NCBI GenBank assembly: GCA_015058655.1
Contig: SVBX01000003.1
Span: 1 to 64,000 of the forward strand
Source: Pseudoselenomonas ruminantium
Lineage (GTDB): Bacteria > Bacillota > Negativicutes > Selenomonadales > Selenomonadaceae
Length of the DNA: 64,000 bases
Reading direction: 5' to 3'
Part shown: positions 1 to 7,534 of the stretch, piece after piece
How positions within the stretch are numbered: the first letter of the stretch is position 1
Layout: the number at the start of each line of letters is the position of its first letter
The notes under the pieces: generated by a model
Told to the model about the DNA's origin: nothing
What the model saw: only the letters and a program-made list of their open reading frames with translations
Databases searched by the model: none
Made by a program: the position numbers and the translations under genes

Positions 1-77
1 ATCAGTCCCGTTCGACTTGCATGTGTTAAGCACGCCGCCAGCGTTCGTCCTGAGCCAGGATCAAACTCTCCAATAAA
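1..77 (-). rRNA. rrs: 16S rRNA, 5' end (partial)
   Basis: The reverse complement carries the universal 16S start (AGAGTTTGATCCTGGCTCAG) followed by the usual ACGCTGGCGGCGTGC block. The gene reads leftwards off the window, so only the first ~75 nt are present. The mature 5' end is placed by similarity to Firmicutes 16S (TATTGGAGAG) and may be off by a few bases. Confidence 0.97.
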
Positions 78-315
78 GTATTGGAAAAGCTTAATTCAGC
101 TCTTTCATTTAAGTTAAAGAAATTAACAGTTGCTATTCAGTATGGTTTCTTTAACAACCATAGCTTCATCTTTTTAGATGTGCAACCGATGTTTTGATTC
201 AAACTAAAAGTTTGACTAACATCTGGCTTGAAAACAAATTGTTTTCGTTTGCATTGTTTAGTTTTCAAGGAACAACTTGATTTCTCAAGTGCCGCTCTCT
301 TGAAGCGACTCATTT

Positions 316-344
316 ATTATATCCTGTCTCTTTCGGAGTGTCAA
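316..344 (-). promoter_or_regulatory. rRNA promoter, proximal
   Basis: On the minus strand a TTGACA box and a TATAAT box are separated by exactly 17 bp, both perfect consensus. It lies about 240 bp upstream of the 16S start, as expected for a growth-regulated rRNA promoter. The region from 78 to 315 is the rRNA leader and holds no gene. Confidence 0.9.
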
Positions 345-452
345 GCACTTTTTTTGAATTTCTTTTTCAATTTCTTGCTACCAATCAAGGCGCTTATATT
401 TATTGAAGGAAACCCTTTAGTGTGCTTGCCGTTCCCGTTAGCGACTTGTATT

Positions 453-481
453 ATGATACACGCACTTGCAGCATATGTCAA
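453..481 (-). promoter_or_regulatory. rRNA promoter, distal
   Basis: A second minus-strand promoter: TTGACA, 17-bp spacer, TATCAT. Together with the proximal promoter it forms the tandem P1/P2 arrangement common to rRNA operons. Confidence 0.8.
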
Positions 482-518
482 CACCTTTTTTACATTTTCT
501 TCAACTTTTTTCATTTCA

Positions 519-551
519 TTGAAAACCCATTAACCCTAATGTATAATAGGT
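519..551 (+). promoter_or_regulatory. Promoter and candidate operator of the Rrf2 gene
   Basis: TTGAAA (519-524) and TATAAT (542-547) are 17 bp apart. A 19-bp imperfect inverted repeat at 533-551 (ACC...AATAGGT) overlaps the -10 box. It has the same length and end sequences as the repeats at 5390, 11360 and 26014 that overlap the -35 boxes of three sulfur operons. I infer that it is an autoregulatory site for the Rrf2 protein. Confidence 0.65.
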
Positions 552-573
552 AAAAAGCAAAGGAGCTGATAAC

Positions 574-969
574 ATGATTTCCACTCGTGGGCGTTATGCC
601 TTGCGTGTCATGCTTGACTTGGCAGAGAACGGTCAGGACAGATATGTGCCTTTGAAAGAGATTGCCGCCCGCCAGGAGATTTCCAAGAAGTATTTGGAAA
701 TCATCGTCAAAGATTTGGTAGCGGGCAAATTCCTGCAAGGAGCCAGCGGCAAAGGCGGGGGTTACAAGCTCTGCCGCCAGCCGGAGGAATATACTGTAGG
801 CGAAATCATCGAGCTGATGGAAGGTTCCCTCTCCCCTGTGGCCTGCATGGCAGACGAAAACTACGAATGCAGCCGCCGGACATGCTGCAAGACCCTCCCC
901 CTCTGGAAGGAATACTATCAGCTGGCGCATGATTTCTTTTATGGTAGGAAGTTATGCGACCTGCTCTAA
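574..969 (+). CDS. Rrf2-family transcriptional regulator (CymR/IscR-like)
   Basis: A 131-residue protein with the N-terminal winged helix of the Rrf2 family (MISTRGRYALRVMLDLA) and the wing segment GASGKGGGYKL. It starts at ATG 574 behind AAAGGAG. Four cysteines between about residues 91 and 106 (C-x7-C-x4-CC) sit where IscR binds its Fe-S cluster, but the spacing is not that of E. coli IscR. CymR, a family member, represses cysteine-synthesis genes in Bacillus. The sulfur operons downstream share an inverted repeat with this gene's own promoter, so a sulfur or Fe-S sensing role is likely. The exact effector is not visible in the sequence. Confidence 0.88.
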   Translation: MISTRGRYALRVMLDLAENGQDRYVPLKEIAARQEISKKYLEIIVKDLVAGKFLQGASGKGGGYKLCRQPEEYTVGEIIELMEGSLSPVACMADENYECSRRTCCKTLPLWKEYYQLAHDFFYGRKLCDLL

Positions 970-972
970 AAG

Positions 973-1017
973 ACAAGCCCTGACCGAGCGGCATTGCATC
1001 GCTCAGTCAGGGCTTGT
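973..1017. terminator. Bidirectional terminator
   Basis: A 16-bp stem (AAGCCCTGAC... / ...GTCAGGGCTT) with one mismatch lies between the convergent Rrf2 gene and the ABC transporter operon. T-rich tails follow on both sides. Confidence 0.85.
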
Positions 1018-1027
1018 TTCATTTGTC

Positions 1028-1792
1028 TCAAATCAAGGCCGCCGCCTCATATTCCTCCGGCAGTATCCTCTGCAGGAATTTTCGCGTGCGTTCCTCCTTG
1101 GGCTTGATGAAGATTTCCTCGGCGGAACCTTCTTCCACCACTTTGCCATCAGCCATGAAGACCACATGGCTGGCCACTTCCCGGGCGAATTTCATCTCGT
1201 GGGTCACCACAATCATGGTGGTGCCCTCTTTCGCCAGCTGACGCATGACGGAGAGCACCTCTCCCACCAGCTCCGGGTCCAGGGCAGAGGTGGGCTCGTC
1301 AAAGAGAATCACCTCGGGCCGCACCGCGATAGCCCGGGCAATGCCCACCCGCTGCTGCTGTCCCCCGGAAAGCTGGGCCGGGTAGTAGGCCTCCCTGTCG
1401 GACAGCCCCACCTTCTGCAGGGCCTCCCTGCCGATGCGCAGGGCTTCTTCCTTCTTCACGCCCCTGCCCGCCGTCAGTCCCAGGGTCACATTCTCCAGGG
1501 CGGTCTTGTTGGCGAAGAGGTTGTAGTTCTGAAAGACGAAGGCGGTTTTCTGCCGCACCTCGGCAATCTGCCTGTCGCTCACCTCCTGCAGGTCGTAGTG
1601 CCTGTCGTCAAAGTCCACGGTACCCCCGTCAGCCCGCTCCAGGAAGTTCAGGCTCCTGAGGAAAGTGGTCTTGCCGCTGCCGCTGGGGCCCAGAATGACC
1701 ACCACATCCCCTTTCTCAATATCCAGATTCACCCCTTGCAAAACTTCATTGTCCCCGAAGCGCTTCTGCAAATTCCTGATGCTCATCAACAT
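1028..1792 (-). CDS. Amino-acid ABC transporter ATP-binding protein
   Basis: A 254-residue ATPase of the polar-amino-acid importer class (GlnQ/TcyN type). It has Walker [10 protein letters not shown] near residue 35, the signature LSGGQQQR near 141, Walker [13 protein letters not shown] and the H-loop VTHEM. It is the last gene of a five-gene minus-strand operon: methyltransferase, binding protein, two permeases, ATPase. It lies 12 bp after the permease. The operon's sulfur-type promoter suggests cystine, methionine or an S-methyl compound as cargo. Sequence alone cannot decide the substrate. Confidence 0.92.
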   Translation of the reverse strand: MLMSIRNLQKRFGDNEVLQGVNLDIEKGDVVVILGPSGSGKTTFLRSLNFLERADGGTVDFDDRHYDLQEVSDRQIAEVRQKTAFVFQNYNLFANKTALENVTLGLTAGRGVKKEEALRIGREALQKVGLSDREAYYPAQLSGGQQQRVGIARAIAVRPEVILFDEPTSALDPELVGEVLSVMRQLAKEGTTMIVVTHEMKFAREVASHVVFMADGKVVEEGSAEEIFIKPKEERTRKFLQRILPEEYEAAALI

Positions 1793-1804
1793 GATAACTC
1801 CCCC

Positions 1805-2512
1805 TCAAACCGCCAGCCTGAATCTGCCCAGCCGCTGCTCCAGATAGTGGAACAAGAGCTGCATGGCAGTGCACAGCGCAATATAGACCAGAAATACATC
1901 CAGATAAGCCTCCAGATAGTTGTAGCCATAGGAGGCAGCCACCTTGCCGATGGCCATGATATCCTTCACGGTCATGAGGAAAGCCAGGGAGGTGCCTTTG
2001 ATGAGATTGACGGTGATATTGCACAGGGCAGGCAGCGCCACCACCAGCGCCTGAGGAATGATGATATAGCGATAGGTCTGCCCCTCGGTCAGCCCTGCAG
2101 CCAGGCCGGCTTCCAACTGGTCATGGCCGATGCTACCCAGAGCGGAGCGGAAAACTTCCGTCAGCAGGGCAAGGGTGTTCAGGGTGAAAATCAGCACTGC
2201 ATAATAGAAGGGATCCACCGCCTCAAAGACATTGAGGTCAAGCCCCAGAGCCTGCACCCCGGCATTCAGCAAGCTGGGCAGGAGGCTGTAGAGCAGGAGT
2301 ATCTGCAGGATGATGGGGGTGCCCCGCACGAAGGACACATAAGCCCGCACTGCCCGTGAGATAACGGGCAGTTCCTTGAGCCTGGCCAGGGCGAAGTAAA
2401 AGGCCAGGGGCGCAGCCAGCAGCAGGGACAGCAGGGTCAGTTCCAAAGTGACCCCTATGCCCTGAGCCACCAGGGGCAGGGTTTCCTGCATGAATTCAAT
2501 ATTCAAGTCCAT
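1805..2512 (-). CDS. Amino-acid ABC transporter permease (second)
   Basis: A 235-residue HisM/GlnP-type inner-membrane permease with several hydrophobic segments. The cytoplasmic coupling loop (GHDQLEAGLAAGLTEGQTYR) contains the EAA-like motif that contacts the ATPase. It starts at ATG 2512 behind AAAGGAG and overlaps the end of the first permease by 17 bp, which implies translational coupling. The two permeases should form a heterodimer. Confidence 0.9.
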   Translation of the reverse strand: MDLNIEFMQETLPLVAQGIGVTLELTLLSLLLAAPLAFYFALARLKELPVISRAVRAYVSFVRGTPIILQILLLYSLLPSLLNAGVQALGLDLNVFEAVDPFYYAVLIFTLNTLALLTEVFRSALGSIGHDQLEAGLAAGLTEGQTYRYIIIPQALVVALPALCNITVNLIKGTSLAFLMTVKDIMAIGKVAASYGYNYLEAYLDVFLVYIALCTAMQLLFHYLEQRLGRFRLAV

Positions 2513-3293
2513 GCCTTTCGCTCCTTTCTGCCTTTTCCCAGAACCTTATTTTCTGCCAGCCTGCCAGCCACTTCCCCTCGCCTGCCTTGGCAGCCTGCCG
2601 CTGTCCCCGGCCCAGAACCTGTTCCAATCTGGCAAAGGCCGCCTCCAGCAGGAGCACCAGCCCCCAATAAATCAGTATGCAGGCCAGATAAACCTCTATG
2701 CCATAGGCGCCGAAATTCTGGGCGATGATGAGATTGCCCTTCCCCAGCATATCCACCAGGCCGATGGTGTAGGCCAGGGAACCTTCCTTCAATAGATTGA
2801 TGGCGGAGTTGCCGAAATTCGGCAGGGCAATGCGGGCAGCCTGGGGCAGGACGATATGCAGCACTGCCTTGGCGGGGCTGAGGCCGATGCTCACCGCCGC
2901 TTCGTACTGTCCCCGTGGCACCGCCAGATAGGCAGCCCGGAAGACTTCGGAGATATAGGCTCCAAAGAGCAGGGCAAAGGTGATGACGGCAAAGACGCCC
3001 CGATGCAGGTCGTGGATATTCTCCCCGCTGACAGCTCTCACCAGTACGGGCAAGCCGTAAAAGACGATGAACAGCAGCACGATGGAAGGAGTGCAGCGCA
3101 TGACATAGGTGTAGCCATGGGCCAGCCCCCGCAGCGCCTTCCCTCCTGCCACCTTTGCCCCGGAGATAGCCGCCCCCCAGAGAGAACCCAGGACGATGCT
3201 GGCCAAAGCCACCGCCAGGGTCACATCCAGATAAGACAGCAGCGCCGGCACCACGCTGAAAATCACGGTGAAATCAAATGCACGGGTGTCCAT
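2496..3293 (-). CDS. Amino-acid ABC transporter permease (first)
   Basis: A 265-residue permease of the same HisMQ family. Its coupling loop (RGQYEAAVSIGLSPAKAV) is clear and followed by PQAARIALPNFGNSAINLLKEGSL. It is slightly longer than its partner because of a charged C-terminal tail (about 35 residues). It lies 19 bp after the binding-protein gene. Confidence 0.9.
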   Translation of the reverse strand: MDTRAFDFTVIFSVVPALLSYLDVTLAVALASIVLGSLWGAAISGAKVAGGKALRGLAHGYTYVMRCTPSIVLLFIVFYGLPVLVRAVSGENIHDLHRGVFAVITFALLFGAYISEVFRAAYLAVPRGQYEAAVSIGLSPAKAVLHIVLPQAARIALPNFGNSAINLLKEGSLAYTIGLVDMLGKGNLIIAQNFGAYGIEVYLACILIYWGLVLLLEAAFARLEQVLGRGQRQAAKAGEGKWLAGWQKIRFWEKAERSERHGLEY

Positions 3294-3312
3294 ATGCCAT
3301 CAGCCTTTCCTC

Positions 3313-4176
3313 TCATTTCTCCAAGTAAGCGCTCAGGCTCTCGCCGAAATACTTCTGCTCCAGCTCTGCAATCTTGCCCTCTGAGCGCAGTTCCTCAATG
3401 GCCTTGTCGTACTCGTCAGCAAACTGCTGCTGGTCACGGTTGAAAATAGGATAGGTGGGAATGCCCTTGTAGCGCAGGTAGGTCAGGCGGTCAGCGAACT
3501 GATGATAGGGAGCGTCCTCCTTCTCGATGTTGTTCTTGTAGCTCAGTTCCACCTCCAGGTAGCCATCATAGCGGCCCTCCAGCACCCAGGAATAGGCATC
3601 TGACACCTGGAAGGCTTCGGAAGATACCAGCTTGATTTCGTTGCCGGCATTTTCCTTGTTGTAGCCGTCAATGACGCTGTAGCGGGCATCCTGGGGGGCA
3701 ATGGGCACCAGCTTGCCGCTGAATTTGGCAAAGGAGGGCAGATCCTTGATTTCCCCGGCGTTTTCCTTGCGGATGACCAGGCCGATGACGCTGGCGCCGA
3801 TATTGTTCTTGGGGAAGACATACTTCTTCTTCCGGGCTTCGGTAATCCAGATGCCCTTGGTGCCCACGGTGTACTTGCCGGACTCCACGCCAATGAGCAA
3901 ATCATCGTCAGAGGTGGGCACATATTTGAATTCGTACTGGGGCAGCTTCCTCTCCACCTCCTTCATCACCGCCACCTCGAAGCCGTCGGACTCCCCTTGC
4001 TCATTCACATAGTCATAGGGCACATAGTAGTTGGTATGGGCCACGGTGATAATTTTCTTCTCCCCGCTCCCGTCAGCCTTGGCAGAGGAGCCGCAGCCTG
4101 CCGCGGTGATAGCCAAAGCCCCCAGCAGAGCCGAAACCGTAAGCGCCTTGATATATTTGCCGAATTTCATTTTCAT
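3313..4176 (-). CDS. ABC transporter substrate-binding lipoprotein (amino-acid type)
   Basis: A 287-residue periplasmic/membrane-anchored binding protein. The signal peptide ends in a lipobox (AITAAGCG), so Cys28 should be lipidated. The mature part is an SBP_bac_3 domain (TVAHTNYYVPYDYVNEQGE... near the N-terminus; ESDGFEVAVMKEV next). Family members bind polar amino acids, including cystine. Two in-frame ATGs (4176 and 4170) follow the GGAAGGG ribosome site, and the second has the better spacing. An 87-bp gap with a hairpin separates it from the upstream methyltransferase. Confidence 0.9.
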   Translation of the reverse strand: MKMKFGKYIKALTVSALLGALAITAAGCGSSAKADGSGEKKIITVAHTNYYVPYDYVNEQGESDGFEVAVMKEVERKLPQYEFKYVPTSDDDLLIGVESGKYTVGTKGIWITEARKKKYVFPKNNIGASVIGLVIRKENAGEIKDLPSFAKFSGKLVPIAPQDARYSVIDGYNKENAGNEIKLVSSEAFQVSDAYSWVLEGRYDGYLEVELSYKNNIEKEDAPYHQFADRLTYLRYKGIPTYPIFNRDQQQFADEYDKAIEELRSEGKIAELEQKYFGESLSAYLEK

Positions 4177-4221
4177 CCATCCCTTCCAAATTTACAGTAA
4201 CCGTCATAAAGAGTGTCAGCA

Positions 4222-4247
4222 GGCCTTCCCCTCTGGGGAAGGCTTTT
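4222..4247. repeat. Short GC hairpin (CCTTCCCC/GGGGAAGG type)
   Basis: AGGCCTTCCCC-TCT-GGGGAAGGCT is a near-perfect stem between the methyltransferase and binding-protein genes. Similar hairpins occur at 8733 and 9878 between other genes of sulfur operons, and longer versions sit inside the elements at 40474 and 42015. It could protect or stabilise mRNA ends. T residues follow only on the plus strand, so it is unlikely to end this operon. Confidence 0.6.
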
Positions 4248-4263
4248 CAGCATTTCACAATGC

Positions 4264-5262
4264 TCAGACCGCTGCCTCCCGCACCCAGTCCAGGCGCTGC
4301 CAGTCAATATCACGGGGCACGGTGCAGTCAGCCCCCAGAAGGACGCCCTTCCTGCCGGCTTTCTCCACCAGGCGGCGGGTCTCGGCCTGCACCTCAGCCT
4401 TGGTGCCCCGGTAGAGCACTCCTTCCAGGCTGTTGGCAAAGCCACCCAGCACCGCCTTGCCGGGGAAGAGCTGCTTGCCTTCTTCCAAAGGCACGCCCTC
4501 CACTACCACCGCCCAGTTCACGGCCTTGGCTGGATAGTCCTGATACCATTCCAGCTGATTGTGGTGGCCGGCATAGCCGCAGATATGGAGGATGTTGTAC
4601 TCACTCTCAGCATTAGCTGCCTTCAGCACCGCCCTTTCCCCTGGGGCAAATACTTCCTCGTAAATCTCCCGGGAAGAAGATACGCCTGACAGATTCTGGA
4701 CGCTGTAGTAAATGCCCGTCACCCCGGCTTCGCGGATAAGCCGCCGGGCCAGCTTGGCCACATCCCCGGAGATAACTCCAAAGAGATGCTTCACCGCCTC
4801 CCTGTCCTCCTGGATGAGCCTGTCCACCAGCGCCTCTCCCTCTGTGATGGTGGGCTGCATGAACTTCAGGATGGTGCCTGCTGCAAAGAGGTTATAGAAG
4901 GAAGCGACCTTGTCCCCCAATCTGCCGGTGACCTTCCTGGCGTACTCAACCTGCTGGCTGAAGTAGGGGGAATCCTCCGGCAGGGGCTCGATGTCATAGA
5001 GCTCCTTGGCGCTCTGGATATGCTTCAGTTCCTCCCTGGGATAGGGGAAGAAGCCATCCGTCATGATCTTCACGAAATCCGGCTTGAAACCTTCTATATA
5101 ATCAAGCTCCCCTGCCAGCAGCTTTTCCTCTAACTCAGGCTGCCGAAAGGCATCGGCGTGGATTTCATCCTCCAAAAAGTGGAACCAAAAGCCCGAAGGC
5201 ACCCTTTCCCTCTCCTTGCCGTCAAGTACATCCAATACCAGCTGTTTCCTGTTCTCGCTCAT
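4264..5262 (-). CDS. UroD-type (MtaA/CmuA-like) methyltransferase
   Basis: A 332-residue member of the uroporphyrinogen decarboxylase superfamily. In this family the non-heme branch (MtaA, CmuA, MetE C-terminal-like) moves methyl groups between a corrinoid or methyl donor and a thiol. A conserved segment HICGYAGHHNQLEWY near residue 235 contains the His and Cys expected for zinc-thiol binding. C-terminal LLGADCTVPRDIDWQ supplies a further Cys. It is first in an operon with an amino-acid importer under a sulfur-type promoter, so demethylation or transmethylation of an imported S-methyl compound is plausible. The start at 5262 is preferred over 5268 for spacing to AGGAGG. Porphyrin decarboxylation is unlikely here. 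Confidence 0.75.
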   Translation of the reverse strand: MSENRKQLVLDVLDGKERERVPSGFWFHFLEDEIHADAFRQPELEEKLLAGELDYIEGFKPDFVKIMTDGFFPYPREELKHIQSAKELYDIEPLPEDSPYFSQQVEYARKVTGRLGDKVASFYNLFAAGTILKFMQPTITEGEALVDRLIQEDREAVKHLFGVISGDVAKLARRLIREAGVTGIYYSVQNLSGVSSSREIYEEVFAPGERAVLKAANAESEYNILHICGYAGHHNQLEWYQDYPAKAVNWAVVVEGVPLEEGKQLFPGKAVLGGFANSLEGVLYRGTKAEVQAETRRLVEKAGRKGVLLGADCTVPRDIDWQRLDWVREAAV

Positions 5263-5283
5263 ATTCATTTTCCTCCTCATAAT

Positions 5284-5332
5284 AGAAAAAGAGGTTTTGC
5301 AGGAGGGTACCTTTCCCTCTTGCAAAACCTCT
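5284..5332 (-). terminator. Leader terminator (attenuator) of the methyltransferase-ABC operon
   Basis: On the minus strand an 18-bp stem (AGAGGTTTTGCAAGAGGG / CCCTCCTGCAAAACCTCT, one bulge) is followed by TTTTTC. It lies between the promoter at 5375-5403 and the first gene, so full-length transcription must pass it. The same arrangement occurs at 25914, with partly identical leader sequence. Confidence 0.8.
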
Positions 5333-5374
5333 GGTTGTTCCAGTCAGTTCCTCGTCTCTCTTGACGATGACCTT

Positions 5375-5408
5375 ATGTTACACCATTACACCTACCGTGT
5401 CAATAGGT
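5375..5408 (-). promoter_or_regulatory. Sulfur-type promoter 1 with 19-bp inverted repeat
   Basis: TTGACA (5398-5403) and TAACAT (5375-5380) are 17 bp apart on the minus strand. The inverted repeat ACCTA...TAGGT (5390-5408) covers the -35 box. TGTAATGGTGTAA inside the spacer is shared with promoters 11345 and 25999. A short hairpin (CGTC...GACG) follows at the expected transcript start. Confidence 0.8.
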
Positions 5409-5482
5409 TTATGATAAATTTTCCTTTGCCAAGCAAGGTGATGCAATCATTTCAGCGTGAAGTATCCCTTGCCTCTTTAAGA

Positions 5483-5511
5483 TTGACAGCAGAAATGAAA
5501 CACGCTATGAT
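5483..5511 (+). promoter_or_regulatory. Promoter for the small protein/aspartyl protease pair
   Basis: TTGACA (5483-5488), a 17-bp spacer and TATGAT (5506-5511). The first gene starts 46 bp downstream. Confidence 0.75.
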
Positions 5512-5556
5512 GAGGATAAGAAGTGCGTGAATATTTGCAGAAAGGAAGAATGAGTC

Positions 5557-5796
5557 ATGGCAAAGCGGATGACCTGGAAAGAGATTCAGGAAACATATCC
5601 CGACCAGTGGGTGGGGCTGAGTGAGGTAGAACGCAATGGTGGCAGCGTACATTCAGCAGTGGTGAAGTACACCGACAAAACCGCTGATGAACTCTATGAT
5701 ATGCAAATCAGCGGCCAAGGCATAATCACCAAATATACCACACCGGAGACATTTCCTTACGGACAGGTGCTTATTTTGGGGTGCGGCGACAAATGA
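5557..5796 (+). CDS. Small conserved hypothetical protein
   Basis: A 79-residue soluble protein beginning MAKRMTWKEIQETYPDQWVGL. It has no membrane segment or known catalytic motif that I recognise. It starts behind GAAAGGAAGAATGAGTC and overlaps the next gene by 16 bp, so the two products are probably made together. The partner is a retropepsin-like protease. This gene may encode its substrate, inhibitor or targeting factor; that is inference only. Confidence 0.75.
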   Translation: MAKRMTWKEIQETYPDQWVGLSEVERNGGSVHSAVVKYTDKTADELYDMQISGQGIITKYTTPETFPYGQVLILGCGDK

Positions 5797-6248
5797 GACA
5801 AATGACATTGGAATTAGACCAAACATACCAGCGTCCCGTGGTTACATTAGATAGTTTCTTTGGCTTAGATGCCATGATTGACACTGGTGCAGTCTATCCC
5901 GTTTGGATGAATGGCGAAGAAAGCCTTTGCAAACTCGGTGCTGTCAAAAAGAGAAACTCCGTTCCCTTCGGCGGCTTGGGCGGCATGACGAACGGGGCTC
6001 TGTACGAGATTCCTGCTTTGAAGTTGGGCGACCTCATTTATTCCAATATGAGCATCATCGCCCACCGCTCCAATTTTCCTGTGCCGCTGCTCTTGCCCGC
6101 CACCATGTTTAGCGGCCTTATCTACGAAATCAACAACAAAACCCATCGATTGAACATCACCGTTCCCGATGATGAGTCCATCCGTCGTAGGCTCACCATC
6201 AAAGATAAAAATGGACGACTTTATGTTCTTTGCTCGTCTGCCGAATAG
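5781..6248 (+). CDS. Retropepsin-like aspartyl protease
   Basis: A 155-residue protein with the aspartyl-protease active-site motif AMIDTGA (about residues 31-37), flanked by hydrophobic residues as in single-domain retropepsins. A second segment LLLPATMFSGLIYEIN could be the psi-loop partner. One DTGA per chain means it would work as a dimer. No signal peptide is present, so it should act in the cytoplasm. It is translationally coupled to the preceding 79-residue protein. The start used here is ATG 5781; a later ATG (5796) is possible. Confidence 0.7.
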   Translation: MRRQMRQMTLELDQTYQRPVVTLDSFFGLDAMIDTGAVYPVWMNGEESLCKLGAVKKRNSVPFGGLGGMTNGALYEIPALKLGDLIYSNMSIIAHRSNFPVPLLLPATMFSGLIYEINNKTHRLNITVPDDESIRRRLTIKDKNGRLYVLCSSAE

Positions 6249-6313
6249 GGATGCGGATGCCAATAAACCGAAGCCCAAGCAACCGTCCAGCCAACTGGTA
6301 AGCCACACGCCCT

Positions 6314-6338
6314 AGCCCACCAATCGGTGGGCTTTCTT
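6314..6338 (+). terminator. Terminator after the protease gene
   Basis: AGCCCACC-AAT-CGGTGGGCT followed by TTCTTC ends the plus-strand pair. It faces the end of the patB-like gene. Confidence 0.8.
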
Positions 6339-6361
6339 CATCAAAAATCGGCGTAGCCCCA

Positions 6362-7531
6362 TCATTTTTTCAAAGCAAAGGCCAGACGCTTCAAGCCCTC
6401 TTCCAGAATGGCCCAGGGACAGGCCATGTTGATTCTCTGGAAGCCCTCGCCTCCCTTGCCGAAGATGCGGCCTTCATCCAGCCAGATCCTGCCCCGTTGC
6501 ACGATGGCTTCATCCTGTTCCTCAGGGGAAAGGCCCGTGCCCCTGCAGTCCAGCCACAGCAGGTAGGTGCCCTCCGGCTCTATGAGCTTCACCTGGGGCA
6601 GGTGCTCCGCCAGGAAAGCCCGGGTGCGGCGCAGATTTTCTTCCAGATAGGCCAGCAGTTCCGTGAGCCAAGGCTCGCCCTCGCTGTAGGCGGCCTTGGC
6701 TGCCACCTCTGCCATGGCGTTGGGCTCCCCGTAGCCTACCGCTTCCAGCTCATGGCGGAACCTGCGCCGCAGGCTTTCATTGCTGATGAAGATGTGGGAG
6801 ATCTGCAAGCCTGCCAGGTTGAAGGTCTTGCTGGGGCTGGTGCAGGTGATGGTGAAGGCTGCCACTTCCTCACTCAAGGACGCAAAGACCGTGTGCCTGT
6901 GTCCCGGCCGCACGAAGTCCTGATGGATTTCATCTGCCACCACCAGCACCTGATGCTTCTGGCAGATGGCGGCCACCTGCTCCAGTTCCTGACGGCTCCA
7001 GACCCTGCCCACGGGATTGTGGGGGCTGCAGAGCACAAAGAGCTTCACTTCATTGGCCACGATTTTCTGCTCAAAGTCCTGGAAGTCAATCTCATAATGG
7101 CCGTCCTTTTCCACCAGCGGGCTTTCCACCAGCTTGCGACCGTTGGCCTTGATGGAGGCGGCGAAGGGATAGTACACCGGCGGGCAGATCAGCACTCCCT
7201 CCCCCGGCTGCGTAAAGGCGCGGATGGCGGTGCAGATGCCGAAGACTACCCCCGGGGTGATGGAAAGCCACTCCCCCTCTATCTGCCAGCCGTGGCGCCG
7301 CTGGAACCAGCGGGCCAGAATCTCCCGATAGTCCTCCTTGATGTCCGTATAGCCAAAGATGCCGTGGCGGGCGCGCTGCTCCAAGGCTTTCACCACCGGC
7401 TCGGGGGCAGGGAAATCCATATCTGCCACCCAGAAGGGCAGCACCTCCGCAGGATAGCCCCGCTCGGCTGCAAAATCGTATTTCAAACAGTCCGTGCCCC
7501 GCCTGTCTGTCAGTCTGTCAAAATCCGCCAT
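6362..7531 (-). CDS. MalY/PatB-type PLP cystathionine beta-lyase
   Basis: A 389-residue fold-type I aminotransferase-like enzyme. The PLP lysine lies in SPSKTFNLAGLQ (near residue 237), and ADEIHQDFV carries the PLP-binding Asp. CSPHNPVGRVW is the family's substrate-binding segment. Members cleave cystathionine to homocysteine and often desulfurate cysteine. It is the last gene of an operon with metY, cysK and a Cys/Met-metabolism PLP enzyme, only 3 bp after that enzyme. This gives a complete route between cysteine, cystathionine and homocysteine. Confidence 0.88.
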   Translation of the reverse strand: MADFDRLTDRRGTDCLKYDFAAERGYPAEVLPFWVADMDFPAPEPVVKALEQRARHGIFGYTDIKEDYREILARWFQRRHGWQIEGEWLSITPGVVFGICTAIRAFTQPGEGVLICPPVYYPFAASIKANGRKLVESPLVEKDGHYEIDFQDFEQKIVANEVKLFVLCSPHNPVGRVWSRQELEQVAAICQKHQVLVVADEIHQDFVRPGHRHTVFASLSEEVAAFTITCTSPSKTFNLAGLQISHIFISNESLRRRFRHELEAVGYGEPNAMAEVAAKAAYSEGEPWLTELLAYLEENLRRTRAFLAEHLPQVKLIEPEGTYLLWLDCRGTGLSPEEQDEAIVQRGRIWLDEGRIFGKGGEGFQRINMACPWAILEEGLKRLAFALKK

Positions 7532-7534
7532 AGC

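Noticed and set aside
929..2359. Long plus-strand reading frame over the ABC transporter genes
   Set aside because: It lies antisense to clear transporter genes, is rich in His/Gln/Pro typical of shadow frames in high-GC DNA, and has no ribosome site.
4222..4247. Terminator between the methyltransferase and binding-protein genes
   Set aside because: The T-run follows on the plus strand only, so on the transcribed strand it is a plain hairpin. I list it as a repeat.
5284..5408. SAM riboswitch or T-box leader for the sulfur operons
   Set aside because: The leader is only about 100 nt and has neither the T-box TGGNACCGCG sequence nor the SAM-I core. It may be a different RNA element.
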